From SIG672 sp045580325 (GTDB lineage Bacteria > Bacillota > Clostridia > Oscillospirales > CAG-272): a stretch of DNA of 55,463 nucleotides. Numbering within the stretch: the stretch's first letter is position 1; each line of letters starts with the position of its first letter. Below the pieces are notes generated by a model that worked only from the letters and a program-made list of their open reading frames with translations, had not been told where the DNA came from and did not search any database. Positions 22,689 through 30,607 of this stretch are shown piece by piece. The DNA lies in NCBI GenBank assembly GCA_045580325.1, contig JAZNNR010000019.1, positions 1-55,463 on the forward strand, written 5' to 3'. The translations under genes and the position numbers were made by a program.

Positions 22689-23789
22689 ATGCTTACTTTA
22701 ACACAAAGCGAAAAAAATATGATAGAAAAGCTTGGTGTCGCAGTAGAAAGATACCATAGGCTTGAGGAAATGCTCGGAGATCCCGAGGTAATATCAAATC
22801 AGACAGAATATACGAAAATAATGAGAGAATATAAATCTCTCACAAAAATTGCCGAGAAATACGGCGATTTTATGAAGCTTGACAGCGAGTGTAAGGATCT
22901 TCGTGAGCTTCTTGAAATCGAGGACGACGAAGAAATGCGCGCTCTCGCACAGGACGACCTTGACAAAAACGAGGATACAATGCGCGCTCTTATCGAGGAG
23001 CTTCGCATACTTATACTCCCAAGAGATCCAAACGATGATAAGAACGTTATCGTTGAGATCCGAGGCGGAGCAGGCGGAGAAGAAGCGGCACTTTTTGCGG
23101 CATCGCTTTACAGAATGTACAGTATGTACTGCGCGGGCGCGGGCTATAAGACCGAAATAATCGGCTGTAACGAAACCGAGCTTGGCGGATATAAGGAAAT
23201 AGACTTTATGATAGAAGGGGACGGCGCGTACTCAAAATTCAAGTTTGAAAGCGGTGTTCACAGAGTTCAGAGAGTTCCCGAAACCGAAACGCAGGGAAGA
23301 ATACACACCTCAACGGTAACCGTTGCCGTTCTGCCCGAAGCAGAGGAGATCGAGGTCGTTATAAATCCTGCCGATATAATCATAGAGTCGTGTAAATCGA
23401 GCGGCGCGGGCGGTCAGCATATCAATAAGACCGAGTCTGCGGTAAGACTTACGCATAAGCCGACAGGTATAGTTGTTGAATGTCAGGAAGAGCGTAGTCA
23501 GTTCAAAAACCGCGATAAAGCGCTTAAGGTGCTTCGTGCAAAGCTTCAGGATATGCAGGAGCGCGAGCAGAACGATAAGATAACGAGCGAGCGTAAGAGT
23601 CAGGTCGGCACAGGCGACCGAAGCGAGCGTATCCGTACCTATAACTACCCGCAGGGAAGAGTAACAGACCATAGAATAGGCTTTACCCTCTATTCGCTTG
23701 AAAACTTCCTCAACGGAAATATAGGCGAGATGATAGACGCGCTTATTACCGCAGATACGGCGGAAAAACTTAAGAACAGTGAATTTTGA
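22689..23789 (+). CDS. prfA: Peptide chain release factor 1
   Basis: A 366-residue release factor that ends translation at UAA and UAG. GGQ (241-243, in GAGGQHINKTES) is the catalytic motif of peptidyl-tRNA hydrolysis. GGAGGEEAALFA and RVQRVPETETQGRIHTS belong to the core shared by class I factors. Full-length reading without a frameshift, and overall similarity, favour RF1 over RF2. CGGAGG stands 8-10 nt before the ATG. It overlaps or abuts the sua5 gene. No prmC methylase gene adjoins it, although that is a frequent neighbour. Confidence 0.95.
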   Translation: MLTLTQSEKNMIEKLGVAVERYHRLEEMLGDPEVISNQTEYTKIMREYKSLTKIAEKYGDFMKLDSECKDLRELLEIEDDEEMRALAQDDLDKNEDTMRALIEELRILILPRDPNDDKNVIVEIRGGAGGEEAALFAASLYRMYSMYCAGAGYKTEIIGCNETELGGYKEIDFMIEGDGAYSKFKFESGVHRVQRVPETETQGRIHTSTVTVAVLPEAEEIEVVINPADIIIESCKSSGAGGQHINKTESAVRLTHKPTGIVVECQEERSQFKNRDKALKVLRAKLQDMQEREQNDKITSERKSQVGTGDRSERIRTYNYPQGRVTDHRIGFTLYSLENFLNGNIGEMIDALITADTAEKLKNSEF

Positions 23790-23793
23790 TAAG

Positions 23794-24837
23794 ATGTCAG
23801 AAAAATATATAAACACAAAGGTAATAACATATCCCGACAGTAAGGGAATGAAAGAGGCAGCAGAGCTTATAAAAAAAGGCGCTCTTGTGGCTTTTCCGAC
23901 CGAAACGGTGTACGGACTCGGAGCAAACGCGCTCCTCTCGGACGCTGCGGAAAAGGTTTACAGAGCAAAGGGAAGGCCGTCAGATAATCCCTTGATAATA
24001 CATCTTGCAGACCCGTCAGATGCCGAAAAATACTGCTACACAGCGCCCGAATTCTTGCGCCTTGCAAAAGCGTTTATGCCCGGACCGCTTACCGTCGTAA
24101 TGAAGAAAAAGGACATTATTCCGAATACGGTAACAGGCGGACTTGACACAGTTGCAGTACGAATTCCGAGCCACGCCGCCGCAAGAGAGCTTATATCGCT
24201 TGCGGGCGTTCCGATTGCCGCACCCTCGGCAAATCTTTCGGGAAGACCGTCAACGACCTCGGCAGACCACGTAATTTCCGATATGCTCGGAAGAATAGAT
24301 ATGATAATAGACGGCGGCGAGTGCGAGATCGGACTTGAATCGACGATAGTATCAATATTAGGCGAAAATAAGCTGAAAATGCTTCGTCCCGGCCGTATAA
24401 CGCTCGAAATGCTTGAAAACGAAGGCTTTGAGGTCGAGCTTGACAAAGCGGTTACCGAAAAGCTTTCAGAGGGCGAAAAGCCTGCCGCACCCGGAATGAA
24501 ATACCGTCATTACGCACCGGGCGCACCCGTTACTCTTGTTGACGCAGACGATGAAAAGAGAATAGATTTTCTGTCAAAATATGCAGGCGATTCTTCGGTG
24601 GCGATAATTTGTTTTGATGAAGACGAAAAGATAAATAGCGCTACGAATGCTTACATAATCGGCAATAAAGGCGACCCCGACGGACAGGCGCATCGGCTTT
24701 TTGCGATGCTGCGGTCTTTTGACGATAAAAATGAAATAAAGCAGATATACGCGCCCCTTCCCGAGAAAAAGGGAATAGGACTTGCGATATTCAATCGTAT
24801 GCTCAAGGCATCTGGATATACGGTAATAACGGTATAA
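23794..24837 (+). CDS. sua5: Threonylcarbamoyl-AMP synthase, Sua5 type
   Basis: A 347-residue enzyme that makes threonylcarbamoyl-AMP from threonine, bicarbonate and ATP for the t6A37 modification of tRNA. The YrdC domain (about 15-205) shows FPTETVYGLGANA, KGRPSDNPLIIHL and APSANLSGRPSTT. The C-terminal Sua5 domain follows after PGMKYRHYAP, so this is the long form rather than short TsaC. The ATG at 23794 is chosen; a GTG at 23779 would overlap prfA by 11 bp. The ribosome site is weak, which suits translational coupling to prfA, whose stop is 5 bp before. The TsaB, TsaD and TsaE partners are not nearby, apart from a TsaD paralogue at 34613. Confidence 0.93.
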   Translation: MSEKYINTKVITYPDSKGMKEAAELIKKGALVAFPTETVYGLGANALLSDAAEKVYRAKGRPSDNPLIIHLADPSDAEKYCYTAPEFLRLAKAFMPGPLTVVMKKKDIIPNTVTGGLDTVAVRIPSHAAARELISLAGVPIAAPSANLSGRPSTTSADHVISDMLGRIDMIIDGGECEIGLESTIVSILGENKLKMLRPGRITLEMLENEGFEVELDKAVTEKLSEGEKPAAPGMKYRHYAPGAPVTLVDADDEKRIDFLSKYAGDSSVAIICFDEDEKINSATNAYIIGNKGDPDGQAHRLFAMLRSFDDKNEIKQIYAPLPEKKGIGLAIFNRMLKASGYTVITV

Positions 24838-24872
24838 ATAAGTGATGATATAAACTGAAAGGAAGTCGTAAA

Positions 24873-27110
24873 GTGGCAAAGAAAAAGATACAAAAGGAAC
24901 ATAAAGCGGACGATATAGTCGCACCCATAGTAGACCAGCCTATAACTGAAACTGTTGAAAAGAACTATATGCCCTACGTAATGAGTGTAATTATATCGCG
25001 TGCAATTCCCGAAATAGACGGTTTTAAGCCCGCGCATAGAAAAGTGCTTTATACGATGTATAAGCAGGGACTTTTAACAGGACCGAGAACAAAAAGCGCG
25101 AACGTTGTCGGACAGACGATGAAGATACACCCTCACGGAGATGCTTCGATATACGATACTCTCGTAAGACTCACGAGAGGACATGAGGCTCTGCTTCACC
25201 CGTTTGTTGATTCAAAGGGAAGCTTTGGTAAGCATTACAGCAGTGATATGGCTTATGCTGCTCCGAGATATACCGAGGTAAAGCTCGACCCCTTCTGCGC
25301 GGAGATATTCAGAGGAATAGATAAGACTGCGGTAGAGATGGTACCTAACTACGATAACACTATGGTAGAGCCCGTGCTTCTGCCCACGACCTTCCCGAAT
25401 ATACTCGTTTCGGCAAATATGGGTATCGCGGTCGGTATGGCGAGCCGAATTTGCTCCTTTAATCTCGGCGAGGTTTGCGACGGAGCAATACAGGTGCTTA
25501 GAAACCCCAATACCGACGTTGACCAGATGCTCGATATAATAAAAGCTCCCGATTTTCAGGGCGGAGCGTATATAATATACGACAGAAAACAGCTTGCAGA
25601 TATTTATGCGACAGGACGCGGAAGCTTTACAATGCGCGCAAAGTACGTATATGATAAATCGTCCAACTGCATAGATATTGTCGAGATACCCTATTCGACC
25701 TCGCTTGAGGCGATTATGAAGCGTCTTACCGACCTTGTAAAGAACGGAAGTCTTAAAGAGGTTTCGGACTTCAGAGATGAGATAGACCTTAAAGGCTTTA
25801 AGCTTACTCTCGACCTTAAACGCGGAACAGACCCCGATAAGCTTATGAATAAGCTTTACAGACTGACACCGCTTGAAGACGAGTTCTCCTGTAACTTTAA
25901 CGTGCTTATCGACAGTACACCCCGTCAGATAGGTGTTATAGAAATACTTAAAGAGTGGATACGCTTCCGTATGGGATGCGTGCGCAGAGAACTCGGCTTT
26001 GACCTCGGAAAGAAGGAAGAAAGGCTCCACCTTCTCGAAGGTCTGCGTGAGATACTTCTCGATATAGATAAGGCAATAAAGATAATCCGCGATACGAAGA
26101 ATGATAAAGACGTTATCCCGAACCTTATGACAGGCTTCAGAATTGACGAGGTACAGGCAGAATTTATTGCTGAGATAAAGCTCCGTCATTTGAACCGCGA
26201 GTATATTCTCTCACGTCTTGATGAGATAAAGAAGCTCACCGAGGATATAGCAGAGCTTAAGGAGCTTATAACAAGCGAATCAAAGCTCAAAAACTATATT
26301 GCAAAGCAACTTAAAGAAATCAAGGCTAAATACGGCAAACAAAGACGTACAGACTTCATTTACGCCGAGGATATATCCTATGAACCCGAGGAAGTAATAG
26401 TTGATAAAACTCCTGTCAGAATAGTACTTACCAAGGACGGATACTTCAAGAAGATAACTATGCAGTCGCTTCGCGGAAACGACGAGCATACCCTCAAGGA
26501 AGGGGACGCTATAAGAATTTCCGAGGATGCAACAAATAGCGACGATATTATCTTCTTTACCGATAAAGCACAGTGCTATAAATCGAATGCATCGGTGTTT
26601 GACTACTGTAAGGCTTCCCAGCTCGGCGACTTTATACCGAGTAAGCTCTCGATGGATAAGGACGAAAAGGTCGTATTTATGAAGAGCATTTCGGGCAACG
26701 ATTACAGTAAGGGCAACTTTATGTTCTTCTTTGAAAACGGAAAGGGCGTAAAGATCCCCGTTCTCGCGTATGAGACCAAGACCAACAGAAAGAAGCTTGT
26801 CGGAGCGTTCTCGGACGTTTCTCCGATAGTAAAGGTGATCTATGAAGAGTCGCCTACCGAGCTTCTCTTTATATCAAACGCAAAGCGCGGAATAGTTATA
26901 AGCAGTAATCTTGTTCCCGCAAAATCATCAAGAACATCTCAGGGCGTAACGATATTTACCCTTAAGGGCGGGCAAAAGCTCGTGGACGTTCTTACCGATT
27001 TTTCGGATAAATTTACAAGCTCAAAATCTCTTAAAAAGATAAAAATACCTGCAACCGGAATCGCTATTGATGAATACGATGCCGAAAAACAGCAAATTCA
27101 GCTTATTTAA
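24873..27110 (+). CDS. parC: Type IIA DNA topoisomerase A subunit, ParC-like
   Basis: A 745-residue subunit of gyrase or topoisomerase IV that breaks and rejoins DNA. Tyr133 in AAPRYTEVKL is the catalytic tyrosine. The DNA gate region is KPAHRKVLYTMY to HPHGDASIYDTLV, and a beta-propeller C-terminal domain starts at about 490. No canonical GyrA box (QRRGGKG type) was found, which favours a ParC-like role. Ala91 replaces the Ser that is Ser83 in E. coli GyrA, as Ala90 does in Mycobacterium tuberculosis. No parE or gyrB lies beside it. The start is GTG at 24873 with AAAGGAAG 7 nt ahead. Confidence 0.9.
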   Translation: MAKKKIQKEHKADDIVAPIVDQPITETVEKNYMPYVMSVIISRAIPEIDGFKPAHRKVLYTMYKQGLLTGPRTKSANVVGQTMKIHPHGDASIYDTLVRLTRGHEALLHPFVDSKGSFGKHYSSDMAYAAPRYTEVKLDPFCAEIFRGIDKTAVEMVPNYDNTMVEPVLLPTTFPNILVSANMGIAVGMASRICSFNLGEVCDGAIQVLRNPNTDVDQMLDIIKAPDFQGGAYIIYDRKQLADIYATGRGSFTMRAKYVYDKSSNCIDIVEIPYSTSLEAIMKRLTDLVKNGSLKEVSDFRDEIDLKGFKLTLDLKRGTDPDKLMNKLYRLTPLEDEFSCNFNVLIDSTPRQIGVIEILKEWIRFRMGCVRRELGFDLGKKEERLHLLEGLREILLDIDKAIKIIRDTKNDKDVIPNLMTGFRIDEVQAEFIAEIKLRHLNREYILSRLDEIKKLTEDIAELKELITSESKLKNYIAKQLKEIKAKYGKQRRTDFIYAEDISYEPEEVIVDKTPVRIVLTKDGYFKKITMQSLRGNDEHTLKEGDAIRISEDATNSDDIIFFTDKAQCYKSNASVFDYCKASQLGDFIPSKLSMDKDEKVVFMKSISGNDYSKGNFMFFFENGKGVKIPVLAYETKTNRKKLVGAFSDVSPIVKVIYEESPTELLFISNAKRGIVISSNLVPAKSSRTSQGVTIFTLKGGQKLVDVLTDFSDKFTSSKSLKKIKIPATGIAIDEYDAEKQQIQLI

Positions 27111-27141
27111 CAAAAATAAAATAATATAAGGAGGTTTACAA

Positions 27142-28929
27142 ATGTCTAAACAAAACAGACAGCCGGATGAAAAAATACCGCCCAGTCGCGAGCTTCTTAT
27201 ACGCATAGTTGCGGGAATACTTTGCTTTCTGATGGTCTTTTCACTAGTTGTCGTAGCTATAAGTGCATACGAAAATTCAGCTACTGATTTAAGACTTGGA
27301 GAAGAAGTAGACGTAGGTCTTTTCTATTCGGACTCTTTGGCAGAAAGCTTTACTGCGACCACCGAGAAGGGATTTCGCGTAGAGATCCCTTCGGGTGAAG
27401 GTACACTTACTTTCAACCATGCAAGTGAGATAAAGTCTGTTTCGATTGCAAGCGGAGTAAATCTTCTTAAGGAAGGCGGAACCTACGTAAGTGCAGGTGC
27501 AAATACCGACGTACACGTCGGCGGATACAGAATAATGGTTTCGTCCTATTCAACAAAGGTTGGCGGCTCGTCCAAAAACGATAATATCGTTCTTTTCAGA
27601 CCTATGACAACAACAACTGTCGCTTTTGATAAAGATAACATAGACGGATATATAAAAAGAATAGCCACAACCGCCGAAAATTTCGGAAGCAGAGCATTTC
27701 CTGCGTATATAGACGGAAAATATTATATTTGCCTCGGGGCTTTTGAAAGCGAAGATGCGGCAGAGCTTTTTATGGAATCTTTTGGCAATTTCTACGTGTG
27801 CGATTATACGGTAACAAAGCCCGATAAAAAGGCATATTCGGTAATAGATTATCAGACAAATACAGTGCTGTTTCATTTTAAGGGCATAGATTCACTTTCG
27901 GTAACTCCGGTAGGAAATGCCAAATTCTCGGCAAGTAACGGCAAGGACTATTACGGACGCATGCGTTTTAAAAATGTTTTGGAAAACGGATTTGAAATAG
28001 TAAACACTCTTTGTATGGAAGAATACGTGGCGTCCCGACTTTCTTCAGAGGTAGATACCTCATGGAATATAGAAGCGCTTAAAGCTGTCGCTACCGTTAT
28101 TCGCACAAATGCGTATGCAGGACTTGGGGATAAGTCGGTTCATAAAAATGACGGCTTTGACTACTGCACGAGTGCTCACTGCGGTGAATATCACGGTTGC
28201 GGAGATGTAAATGAAAATGCCGCAGTTGCCGTAAATTCTACGCAGAATATAGTAATAAAAAGCGACGGTGAGCTGATAAACGCAGTCTTCGGAAGCAGCT
28301 GCCCGGGAGCAACGGTTTCTCTTTCGGAGGCATACGGTGAACTGCTTTCTTCGAGCGGAAAGTACCTTGCAGGAAAGCTTGCCGCGTGGGAAAAATATGA
28401 AGATCGCTACTCGGGAAAATGGCGCAGGGAAATAACACCCTATGATCTTTACGAGTTGCTGCGGGTGAGAGTATCTGACTGCAAATTGCAGGGTAATGTT
28501 TCGCAGATAAATATTATAAATCGCTCGGAAAACGGCATTTACGTAACAGAAATAGAATTTATCGATATATTTGAAAATAGGCTCACTCTTCGCGGCAGCG
28601 AGGTCATACGCAATCTTCTTGCGGGCGTTGTACAAAGCTCGAGCTTTGAGGTCGGAAAAGCGGGAAGCGAAGTAAGAGAGAAAATTCTCGAATATAACCC
28701 CGAAATAAAGGAAACGACGGTGTCTGAAAAAACGGTCATGCTTGAAGGTGCATATGGGAACTTCGTTTTCCTAGGACGCGGAACGGGAAGCGGACTCGGA
28801 CTAAGTCTTAACGGAGTTAACGATATTGTAAATAACGGTTATTCTTACGAGGATGCGTATATAGACGTAATAAAGCTCTATTATACCGACGTTACCGTAG
28901 AAAAACTTGAAAATTCAGACGAAATATAA
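27142..28929 (+). CDS. SpoIID/LytB-domain protein with SPOR-like segment
   Basis: A 595-residue protein with one N-terminal membrane helix (about 18-42) and a large outer part. Around 165-215 the segment KRIATTAENFGSRAFPAYIDG and LGAFESEDAAELFMESF resembles a SPOR peptidoglycan-binding domain. The SpoIID domain follows (about 240-500): EEYVASRLSSEVDTSW carries Glu303, matching the catalytic Glu of SpoIID, and FDYCTSAHCGEY is the usual Cys/His block. SpoIID is a lytic transglycosylase that cuts denuded glycan strands during engulfment. Whether this is the sporulation SpoIID or a vegetative LytB-like relative is open. It lies 31 bp behind the topoisomerase gene and has AAGGAGG before its ATG. 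Confidence 0.88.
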   Translation: MSKQNRQPDEKIPPSRELLIRIVAGILCFLMVFSLVVVAISAYENSATDLRLGEEVDVGLFYSDSLAESFTATTEKGFRVEIPSGEGTLTFNHASEIKSVSIASGVNLLKEGGTYVSAGANTDVHVGGYRIMVSSYSTKVGGSSKNDNIVLFRPMTTTTVAFDKDNIDGYIKRIATTAENFGSRAFPAYIDGKYYICLGAFESEDAAELFMESFGNFYVCDYTVTKPDKKAYSVIDYQTNTVLFHFKGIDSLSVTPVGNAKFSASNGKDYYGRMRFKNVLENGFEIVNTLCMEEYVASRLSSEVDTSWNIEALKAVATVIRTNAYAGLGDKSVHKNDGFDYCTSAHCGEYHGCGDVNENAAVAVNSTQNIVIKSDGELINAVFGSSCPGATVSLSEAYGELLSSSGKYLAGKLAAWEKYEDRYSGKWRREITPYDLYELLRVRVSDCKLQGNVSQINIINRSENGIYVTEIEFIDIFENRLTLRGSEVIRNLLAGVVQSSSFEVGKAGSEVREKILEYNPEIKETTVSEKTVMLEGAYGNFVFLGRGTGSGLGLSLNGVNDIVNNGYSYEDAYIDVIKLYYTDVTVEKLENSDEI

Positions 28930-28938
28930 GGTTACGAC

Positions 28939-29157
28939 TCAAGGGACGCCGTCCCTTAAGAAACCCTGCGAGCTTTTGAAAAAGCTCGACCAAAAACCGA
29001 CGGCAAAGCCGTCGCCTTGCAATTTCGCTGTCAGACAGCCGTCTGACTTTTCGCTCCGCGAAAATCGCAAATTGCACTCCGATTATAATGTCCCATTTCA
29101 GCAAAGTTTTTGTGGAGGTTTGGAACCACTTTTTTCAAAAAGTGGTTTCAAGAAAGA
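28939..29157. repeat. Composite palindromic repeat element, copy 1
   Basis: Left part: AAGGGAC-GCC-GTCCCTT then GAGCTTTT-GA-AAAAGCTC. Right part: GCAAAGTTTTTGTGGAGG and the palindrome AACCACTTTTT-TC-AAAAAGTGGTT. Between them (about 28993-29100) is an extra block of nested hairpins: CGACGGC/GCCGTCG, GTCAGAC/GTCTGAC, TTTTCGC/GCGAAAA, all enclosed by TGCAATTT/AAATTGCA. No credible gene lies here; an open frame at 28907 only reads through the repeats. Confidence 0.8.
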
Positions 29158-29190
29158 AATAGGATTTTCGCGCAACGACGAAGGCGCGAC

Positions 29191-29336
29191 TTAAGGGACG
29201 CTGTCCCTTAAGAAACCCTGCGAGCTTTTGAAAAAGCTCAACCAAAACTTTTCTAAAACAGATGGTTTCTTGCTTTCAGTAAAGTTTTTGTGGAGGTTTG
29301 GAACCACTTTTTTCAAAAAGTGGTTTCAAGAAAAAA
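29191..29336. repeat. Composite palindromic repeat element, copy 2
   Basis: It repeats the left part of copy 1 (TTAAGGGACGCTGTCCCTTA and the GAGCTTTT hairpin) and the right part (AAAGTTTTTGTGGAGG and the ACTTTTT-core palindrome) in the same order, nearly identical in sequence, but without the nested-hairpin block. Confidence 0.8.
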
Positions 29337-29364
29337 AGCACTACTTTTTCAGTAGTGCTTTTTT
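29332..29364. terminator. Perfect bidirectional terminator
   Basis: AAAAAAGCACTACT (29332-29345) and AGTAGTGCTTTTTT (29351-29364) are exact complements around a 5-base loop, with A and T runs at the ends. It fits as the end of the leftward RNA gene at 29337-29660. Confidence 0.92.
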
Positions 29365-29660
29365 AATCTCTGTTAGTCCCCGCCGTACCGTGGGTCAAGA
29401 AATATAACCCTGCTTATTACCAGGGTGGTGTCCTCTCCGGTGCTTTATGGTGCTCCCAACGTCCCAAAAAAGACCGTGGCATAAGCAGGGTCTTGTGGGG
29501 AGGTCTGCACTCCGGCTCGGAAGTTATTCCGGACTCCAATATCATTTTGTAGGTTTATTTACCTGACATTTCCACGAGTAAGGCAGGAGACCAGTAACAG
29601 AATATTCGGGAAGATGCCGGAAAATACCTTTGTCAACACGGCATCTTCCGATTTTCTTTC
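29337..29660 (-). ncRNA. Structured non-coding RNA, candidate 6S RNA
   Basis: No reading frame covers this stretch, but it is densely self-complementary. TCTGTTA (29369-29375) pairs with TAACAGA (29595-29601); the closing stem continues through GTCTCC-T-GCC with GGC-GGGGAC and CGTGG with CCACG (as read on the - strand). Inside are small hairpins (AGGT/ACCT, CGGAA/TTCCG) and a long inner stem, CCCTGCTTATGCCA with TGGTAATAAGCAGGG. A 5' hairpin (GGAAGATGCCG/CGGCATCTTCC) precedes it. A - strand promoter with 17-bp spacing and a perfect terminator frame it. A long rod closed by its own ends with a central bubble is the shape of 6S RNA, which binds RNA polymerase holoenzyme. The 6S call is inference; the strand is favoured by promoter and terminator but not certain. 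Confidence 0.6.
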
Positions 29661-29667
29661 CGATATT

Positions 29668-29696
29668 AGTATAACTCAAAAAAGTGATTTTTACAA
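29668..29696 (-). promoter_or_regulatory. Promoter of the structured RNA
   Basis: On the - strand TTGTAA (29696-29691), 17 bp, TATACT (29673-29668). Transcription would start near 29660. The inverted repeat AAGCGGAA/TTCCGCTT (29695-29715) overlaps the -35 box. Confidence 0.6.
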
Positions 29697-29720
29697 GCGG
29701 AAATTTATTCCGCTTTCAGA

Positions 29721-30041
29721 TTACTCTGCGTCGTAATCGATCTCAGAGAAGAGCATATCGTCGAAAATATCTGCGATACGGTCATACTCATCATCGTCTT
29801 CGATAGTGCAGAGAGTAACTCCGCCGTCTTCCTCTTCTTCAACCTTGAGGATAACGTATTCTTCAGCCTCAGAGCCGTCCTCATTTACAGGAGCGAGAGC
29901 ATAGTAAATAGAGCCGTCGTCTGCCTGATACGTTTCGATAAGCTCGAATTTGGATTCTGTTCCGTCCTCTTCGTCGGTAAGGGTGAGCACTCCGAATTCT
30001 TCTTCGGGGAGCTCATTTGCGTTCTTTATTTCATCGTTCAT
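29721..30041 (-). CDS. DUF1292 domain protein (YrzB family)
   Basis: A 106-residue very acidic protein, about one third Asp and Glu, of the DUF1292 family found across Bacillota. The typical run is present: LTLTDEEDGTESKFELIE, then YYALAPVNEDG and EEYVILKVEEEEDGGVTLCTIEDDDEYDRI. The function of the family is unknown. In B. subtilis the relative YrzB is encoded with the RuvX-like YrrK and YrzL; here it stands alone. The ATG at 30041 is chosen because GAAAGGA is 11 nt away, while the GTG at 30050 is only 2 nt from it. A good - strand promoter lies at 30078-30106. Confidence 0.88.
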   Translation of the reverse strand: MNDEIKNANELPEEEFGVLTLTDEEDGTESKFELIETYQADDGSIYYALAPVNEDGSEAEEYVILKVEEEEDGGVTLCTIEDDDEYDRIADIFDDMLFSEIDYDAE

Positions 30042-30077
30042 TGGAATCACGTTCCTTTCTTTATTTTTTATACATCT

Positions 30078-30106
30078 ATTCTACACTATTTTATCGATTA
30101 TGTCAA
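30078..30106 (-). promoter_or_regulatory. SigA promoter of the DUF1292 gene
   Basis: On the - strand TTGACA (30106-30101), 17 bp, TAGAAT (30083-30078). Confidence 0.8.
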
Positions 30107-30152
30107 CGGGTTTTAGATTATTTTATTATTGCATTTACAGTTAAAATTAAAT

Positions 30153-30187
30153 AAAAATCGGGAAGTCAAAAACTTCCCGATTTTTTT
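30153..30187. terminator. Bidirectional rho-independent terminator
   Basis: AAAAATCGGGAAGT pairs with ACTTCCCGATTTTT around CAAAA. It ends the leftward DUF378 gene. Confidence 0.9.
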
Positions 30188-30211
30188 CGGCTAATTTGTC
30201 TGCCTTTTTAA

Positions 30212-30430
30212 TTATTCTTCTGCTGTATCAAGAAGAGGCGATCTTTCTCTGAAGAGAAGAGAAATACACCAGATTGCGGCTACACCAACAAGCGAGTAAA
30301 TTATTCTGCTTCCTACGGTATTCTGACCGCCAAAAATCCAAGCTACAAAATCATAGCCGAAAAAACCGATGCTACCCCAGTTGAGTCCTCCGATTATCGA
30401 GAGGAGCAGGGCAATTCTGTCTATAATCAT
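30212..30430 (-). CDS. DUF378 small membrane protein
   Basis: A 72-residue protein with two membrane helices, about 5-28 and 42-62. The first helix ends in the family signature GGLNWGSIGFFGYDFV, by which DUF378 (YuzA-like) proteins are recognised in Bacillota. The family has no known function. The tail (RERSPLLDTAEE) is longer and more acidic than in the shortest members. AAAGG stands 9 nt before the ATG. A terminator follows and the gene appears monocistronic. Confidence 0.88.
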   Translation of the reverse strand: MIIDRIALLLSIIGGLNWGSIGFFGYDFVAWIFGGQNTVGSRIIYSLVGVAAIWCISLLFRERSPLLDTAEE

Positions 30431-30491
30431 TTTTTCAGACCTTTCTTTTGGTATGGCTCTTTGTTAACCTTTTATTTTTTTGTTAATCGAG

Positions 30492-30508
30492 CGCAAAATT
30501 ATTTTGCG
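30492..30508. promoter_or_regulatory. Perfect palindrome upstream of the DUF378 gene
   Basis: CGCAAAAT-T-ATTTTGCG lies about 60 bp before the DUF378 start on the - strand. It is a candidate operator; no clear promoter boxes accompany it. Confidence 0.3.
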
Positions 30509-30562
30509 TAGTAAATTTGTTTTTATTCTGAGAAAAATATAGAAAAAATTGTTTAAAAAAGA

Positions 30563-30590
30563 AAAGCACTTATGCGTACATAAGTGCTTT
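30563..30590 (-). terminator. Terminator of the DUF4097-like/DUF1700-like operon
   Basis: AAAGCACTTATG and CATAAGTGCTTT are exact complements around a 4-base loop. Read leftwards it runs into a T-rich tail. Confidence 0.85.
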
Positions 30591-30607
30591 GCAAATTTAA
30601 AATAGTT

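Noticed and set aside
28907..29194. Open frame of 95 codons in the repeat region
   Set aside because: It overlaps the SpoIID-domain gene end and then only translates palindromic repeats; no ribosome site is present.
28930..29336. CRISPR array
   Set aside because: Repeats are palindromic, unequal in length and irregularly spaced, and no cas gene is near.
29369..29665. The structured RNA read on the + strand
   Set aside because: A hairpin with a weak T-tail lies at 29609-29660, but no promoter is visible before 29369 on that strand, whereas the - strand has both a promoter and a perfect terminator.
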